Under the pieces are notes generated by a model. That model did not search any database, had not been told where the DNA came from, and was given only the letters and a program-made list of their open reading frames with translations. Source: Cellulomonas sp. S1-8 (lineage in GTDB: Bacteria > Actinomycetota > Actinomycetes > Actinomycetales > Cellulomonadaceae). Taken from it: 64,000 nucleotides of DNA. The first letter of the stretch is position 1, and every line of letters begins with the position of its first letter. The translations under genes and the position numbers were made by a program. Location: NCBI RefSeq assembly GCF_026184235.1, contig NZ_CP110806.1:2790001-2854000 (forward strand), in the 5' to 3' direction. Positions 61,397 through 64,000 of this stretch are shown one piece after another.

Positions 61397-62878
61397 TCAC
61401 GCCACGGTCGCCGCGTCCCGCCCCGAGCGCAGCACGGCCTCGATGACCACGGACGTGCCGCCCCCCTCGCGGACACCCCACGCGATCGAGCCGCCGAGCT
61501 CGTTGCACACCAGCGTCTGCACGATCTGCGTGCCCAGCCCCGTCCCGGCGCCCTTGGTCTCCGGCAGGCCCGCGCCGTCGTCGGCGACCTCGACGCGCAG
61601 GTTGGTGCCGTCGCGCTCCACGACGACCTCGACGGTGCCCTGGTCCCGACCGGCGAGACCGTGCTCCACCGCGTTCGTCACCAGCTCGGTGAGCACGAGC
61701 GCCAGCGCAGTCGCGTCCTCGGCCGGGACGGCGCCGAACGAACCTCGGACGACGGTGCGCACGTGCGCACCGGCCGTCGCGACGTCGGCCGCCAGGCGCA
61801 GGCTGCGCCCGACGAGGTCGTCGAACGGGACGCTCTCGTCGAGGGTCTGCGAGAGCGTCTCGTGCACCAGCGCGATCGTCGCGACGCGGCGCATCGCCTC
61901 GCTCAGCGCCTCACGGGCCTCGGGCGAGTCCATGCGGCGCGACTGCAGACGCAGCAGCGCCGCGACCGTCTGCAGGTTGTTCTTGACCCGGTGGTGGATC
62001 TCCCGGATCGTCGCGTCCTTGGTGATCAGCTCGCGCTCGCGACGCCGCAGCTCCGAGACGTCACGGCACAGCAGCACCGCGCCCATGCGCTGGCCGCGGT
62101 CCGTCAGCGGGACCGCGCGCAGCGACAGCGCGACGCCCCGGGCCTCGACGTCGACCCGCCACGGCGCGCGGCCCATGAGCACGAGCGGCATCGACTCGTC
62201 GACCGTCGCGTTCTGCTCGATGAGGTCCGACGTCACCTCGATCAGCGACCGCCCCACGAGGTCGCCCAGAGCACCGAGGCGGTGGAAGCACGACAGCGCG
62301 TTCGGGCTCGCATAGAGCACCTCGCCCTCGCCGTTCATCCGCACGAGCCCGTCGCCCACCCGGGGCGCACCGCGGCGCGGTCCGGTCGGCGCGTCGGGGG
62401 CCGGGAACTCGCCGCGGGCGACCATGGCCACCAGGTCGTCGGCGGCCTCGACGTAGTTCAGCTCGAGGCGCGACGGGGTGCGCGCCCCGCCGAGGTTCGT
62501 CTGCCGGGCCAGGACGGCGATCGAGCGTCCGCCACGCACGACGGGCACCGCCTCCTCGCGCACGGCGTACGAGCCGAACCAGCGCGGCTCGCGCGAACGC
62601 TGCGGAGCCTGCTCCTCGAGGGCCCGGCGCAGCTGGGAGACCTGCCCCTCCGGCGGGCGCGAGCCGACGACGTCGTCGTAGTGCACCGTGGCGCCGGTCG
62701 ACGGCCGGCACTGCGCGACCGCGATGAAGTCGCCGTCGGCGGTCGGCAGCCACAGCACCAGGTCCGCGAACGCGAGGTCGGAGACCACCTGCCAGTCCCC
62801 GACCAGCAGGTGCAGCCACTCCAGGTCGGGGGCATCGAGCGCCCCGTGACGGGTGACGAGGTCGCTGAGCGTGGACAC
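61397..62878 (-). CDS. pdtaS: PdtaS-type sensor histidine kinase (HWE/HisKA_2)
   Basis: A 493-residue soluble kinase that matches M. tuberculosis PdtaS along its length. MSTLSDL at the N-terminus begins a GAF-like domain with FADLVLWLP and VAQCRPSTG. A PAS domain follows with DGLVRMNGEGEVLYASPNAL. The dimer domain has KDATIREIHHRVKNNLQTVAAL, with His295/His296 at the phosphorylation site, then ELVTNAVEHGL and DDGAGLPE in the ATPase. In mycobacteria PdtaS phosphorylates PdtaR, an RNA-binding ANTAR regulator; no pdtaR is in this window. GTG lies six bases after TACCCT. Confidence 0.94.
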   Translation of the reverse strand: MSTLSDLVTRHGALDAPDLEWLHLLVGDWQVVSDLAFADLVLWLPTADGDFIAVAQCRPSTGATVHYDDVVGSRPPEGQVSQLRRALEEQAPQRSREPRWFGSYAVREEAVPVVRGGRSIAVLARQTNLGGARTPSRLELNYVEAADDLVAMVARGEFPAPDAPTGPRRGAPRVGDGLVRMNGEGEVLYASPNALSCFHRLGALGDLVGRSLIEVTSDLIEQNATVDESMPLVLMGRAPWRVDVEARGVALSLRAVPLTDRGQRMGAVLLCRDVSELRRRERELITKDATIREIHHRVKNNLQTVAALLRLQSRRMDSPEAREALSEAMRRVATIALVHETLSQTLDESVPFDDLVGRSLRLAADVATAGAHVRTVVRGSFGAVPAEDATALALVLTELVTNAVEHGLAGRDQGTVEVVVERDGTNLRVEVADDGAGLPETKGAGTGLGTQIVQTLVCNELGGSIAWGVREGGGTSVVIEAVLRSGRDAATVA

Positions 62879-62884
62879 AGGCCC

Positions 62885-62890
62885 AGGGTA
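62885..62890 (-). promoter_or_regulatory. -10 box TACCCT, leaderless start
   Basis: On the minus strand TACCCT ends six bases before the pdtaS GTG at 62878. A TACGCT on the plus strand at 62904-62909 may serve the divergent gene at 63000. Confidence 0.5.
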
Positions 62891-62999
62891 CGCAGCGGAC
62901 GACTACGCTCGGGACGACGGGTCGCCCCGCGGGCGGACCATCCGTCGCAGGTCCGCGCGGCCGCTCGGACCGCAGGTACGCCCGCCCCGGGGGTCCGCA

Positions 63000-63533
63000 G
63001 TGGAGCTGCACGTCACGATCGACCTGCCCACCGACGCACGCGCCGCGGCCCGGCTCCTGGCCGACCCGGACTACGTGCACGCCAAGGTGCGCGCCTCGGG
63101 CGCCGTCGAGCAGCACGTCGACGTGACCGGCTCCGTCGACGACGCGTTCACGGTGACGACGCGGCGCGCGATGCCGACCACGCAGATCCCCGCGCACCTG
63201 CGCGGGTTCGTCGGCGACCGGATCGACGTGCGCCAGGTCGAGGCGTGGGAGGCCCCGGACGCCGACGGCTCGCGCTCCGGCACGGTGGTCGTCGAGATCG
63301 CGGGTGCCCCCGTGCGGGTGACGGGCCGGACCACGCTGGTGGACGTCGGGCCCGGTGCTGCGCGCGTGACCTACGACGGCGAGGTCCGTGCCGCGGTGCC
63401 GTTGTTCGCGGCCGCGGTCGAGGAGGCCGCCGGCGGTGCCGTGCGGGCCGCCCTGCGTGACGAGGAGGCGGTCGCCGCGCGGTGGCTCGCGGGCGTGCGC
63501 GAGGCGGCGGCCGACCCGGAGCCGGAGCCCTGA
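63000..63533 (+). CDS. DUF2505-like protein
   Basis: A 177-residue protein without signal peptide or membrane helix. It has the START/polyketide-cyclase-like pattern of DUF2505: an N-terminal strand VELHVTIDLPTDA, helix DARAAARLLADPDYVHAKV, a long beta region with TTRRAMPTTQIPAHLRGFVGD, and a C-terminal helix FAAAVEEAAGGAVRAALRDEEAVAARWL. Such folds bind small hydrophobic molecules, but no member has a settled function that I can name. GTG at 63000 has only a weak G-rich site; the frame is open further upstream. It is divergent from pdtaS. Confidence 0.8.
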   Translation: MELHVTIDLPTDARAAARLLADPDYVHAKVRASGAVEQHVDVTGSVDDAFTVTTRRAMPTTQIPAHLRGFVGDRIDVRQVEAWEAPDADGSRSGTVVVEIAGAPVRVTGRTTLVDVGPGAARVTYDGEVRAAVPLFAAAVEEAAGGAVRAALRDEEAVAARWLAGVREAAADPEPEP

Positions 63534-63693
63534 TGACCGCCACCGACGGGGGACACGGATCACCCGGTCGGCGCACAGGACAAAGTGGGCACGTCGTAAC
63601 AATTGGATAACGTGGGAGGCGTGGGAAATCACGCTGACCTGCGCCGATGGTGCTGTGGGACCGCTACCACCCGGGGGTCGGGGGCCGGCCTCC

Positions 63694-63723
63694 TTGACAC
63701 CCGCCCATGTCCGGGACGAAGGT
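63694..63723 (+). promoter_or_regulatory. Promoter TTGACA-18-GAAGGT
   Basis: A perfect TTGACA at 63694-63699 is followed 18 bases later by GAAGGT (63718-63723), which keeps the key A and final T of a -10 box. It would start transcription near 63730, giving about a 157-base leader before the lipoprotein gene. Confidence 0.5.
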
Positions 63724-63736
63724 GTCCCGCAGTGCG

Positions 63737-63750
63737 TGGGAACGCTCCCG
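63737..63750. promoter_or_regulatory. LacI/CelR-like operator
   Basis: TGGGAACGCTCCCG matches the CelR/CebR-type operator TGGGAGCGCTCCCA at 12 of 14 positions and has the central CG of LacI-family sites. It sits just after the predicted transcription start, where a repressor would block. The rest of the 353-base gap (63534-63886) shows no gene; 63600-63620 is unusually AT rich. Confidence 0.5.
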
Positions 63751-63886
63751 CGATGATCGAGGGATCGCATCCACGACGGGGCCCGACAGCCCCAACGCGC
63801 GACGCCCCACCCAGCCGTCACGGCTGCAGGCGACGCACGGACAAGATGTACGGCGACGTAGCCGTCCGACTGACAAGGGAGTCATT

Positions 63887-64000
63887 GTGCGCAAGACCAC
63901 ACGCAAGGCGTGGGCGCTCGCAGCAGGTGTGACGAGCATCGCCCTCGTCGCGACCGCCTGCTCCTCGAGCGACGACGCAGGCGAGGGTGACGAGACCGCG
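63887..64000 (+). CDS. Lipoprotein N-terminus, probably a sugar-ABC substrate-binding protein (3' end outside window)
   Basis: Thirty-eight codons are visible. GTG at 63887 follows AAGGGAG by five bases. The peptide has a basic start (VRKTTRKAW), a hydrophobic stretch and lipobox VATAC with Cys at residue 25, then an acidic Ser/Asp/Glu/Gly linker. This is the usual N-terminus of solute-binding lipoproteins. The upstream LacI-type operator suggests sugar uptake, but the binding domain is outside the window, so the substrate and even the class are inferred. Confidence 0.75.
   Translation, partial: MRKTTRKAWALAAGVTSIALVATACSSSDDAGEGDETA

Overview
The window is about 73% G+C by eye. It has many GTG starts, frequent ATGA/GTGA stop-start overlaps, GC-rich hairpin terminators and the actinobacterial markers whiB1 and pdtaS. 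I read it as chromosome from a high-GC Gram-positive actinobacterium, probably of the Micrococcales and Cellulomonas-like. That genus guess is inference. I saw no tRNA, rRNA, insertion sequence, prophage or CRISPR array.

Positions 1-44981 form one large surface-glycan locus. It opens with a GT-C type membrane glycosyltransferase (5' end missing), a YfhO-type membrane protein, an epimerase and a 1,537-residue methyltransferase/GT4/RgpF fusion. After a secreted protein come rfbD and rfbC (dTDP-rhamnose), a peptidoglycan amidase with five C-terminal repeats and two GT4 enzymes. A membrane flippase-like protein and an LpxA-family acyltransferase then face a DegT aminotransferase and a Gfo/Idh dehydrogenase; these last three could make a 3-acylamido sugar. 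A second amino-sugar operon (DegT, epimerase, hexapeptide acyltransferase, GT4) runs on the minus strand at 22622-26357. Next come a membrane protein, lhgO, a lipoprotein, and a lysozyme-like secreted protein carrying four copies of the amidase repeat. A Wzm/Wzt exporter with a GT2-GT4 fusion, a methyltransferase, two more glycosyltransferases, rfbB, two LytR-CpsA-Psr (LCP) genes and an acyltransferase-3 follow. The logic is that nucleotide sugars are made, assembled on a lipid carrier in the cytoplasm, exported by the ABC transporter, and the polymer is then joined to peptidoglycan by LCP enzymes. rfbA and an initiating phosphoglycosyltransferase are not in the window.

Positions 45036-50172 hold purE, purK, manA and an OmpR-type two-component system. 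Positions 50335-55958 hold a NarL-type two-component system followed by an FtsX-type ABC exporter. Positions 56094-60539 hold a 1,299-residue FtsK/SpoIIIE protein and a small membrane protein. Positions 61052-63533 carry whiB1, pdtaS and a DUF2505-like gene. The window ends in the start of a lipoprotein gene behind a promoter and a LacI-type operator.

The most interesting points are the repeat module shared by two wall-active enzymes, the LpxA-like acyltransferase paired with GnnA/GnnB-like partners in a Gram-positive, an apparent frameshift in the second LCP gene, and at least nine genes whose start codon lies 6 or 8 bases after a -10 box, which implies leaderless mRNAs.
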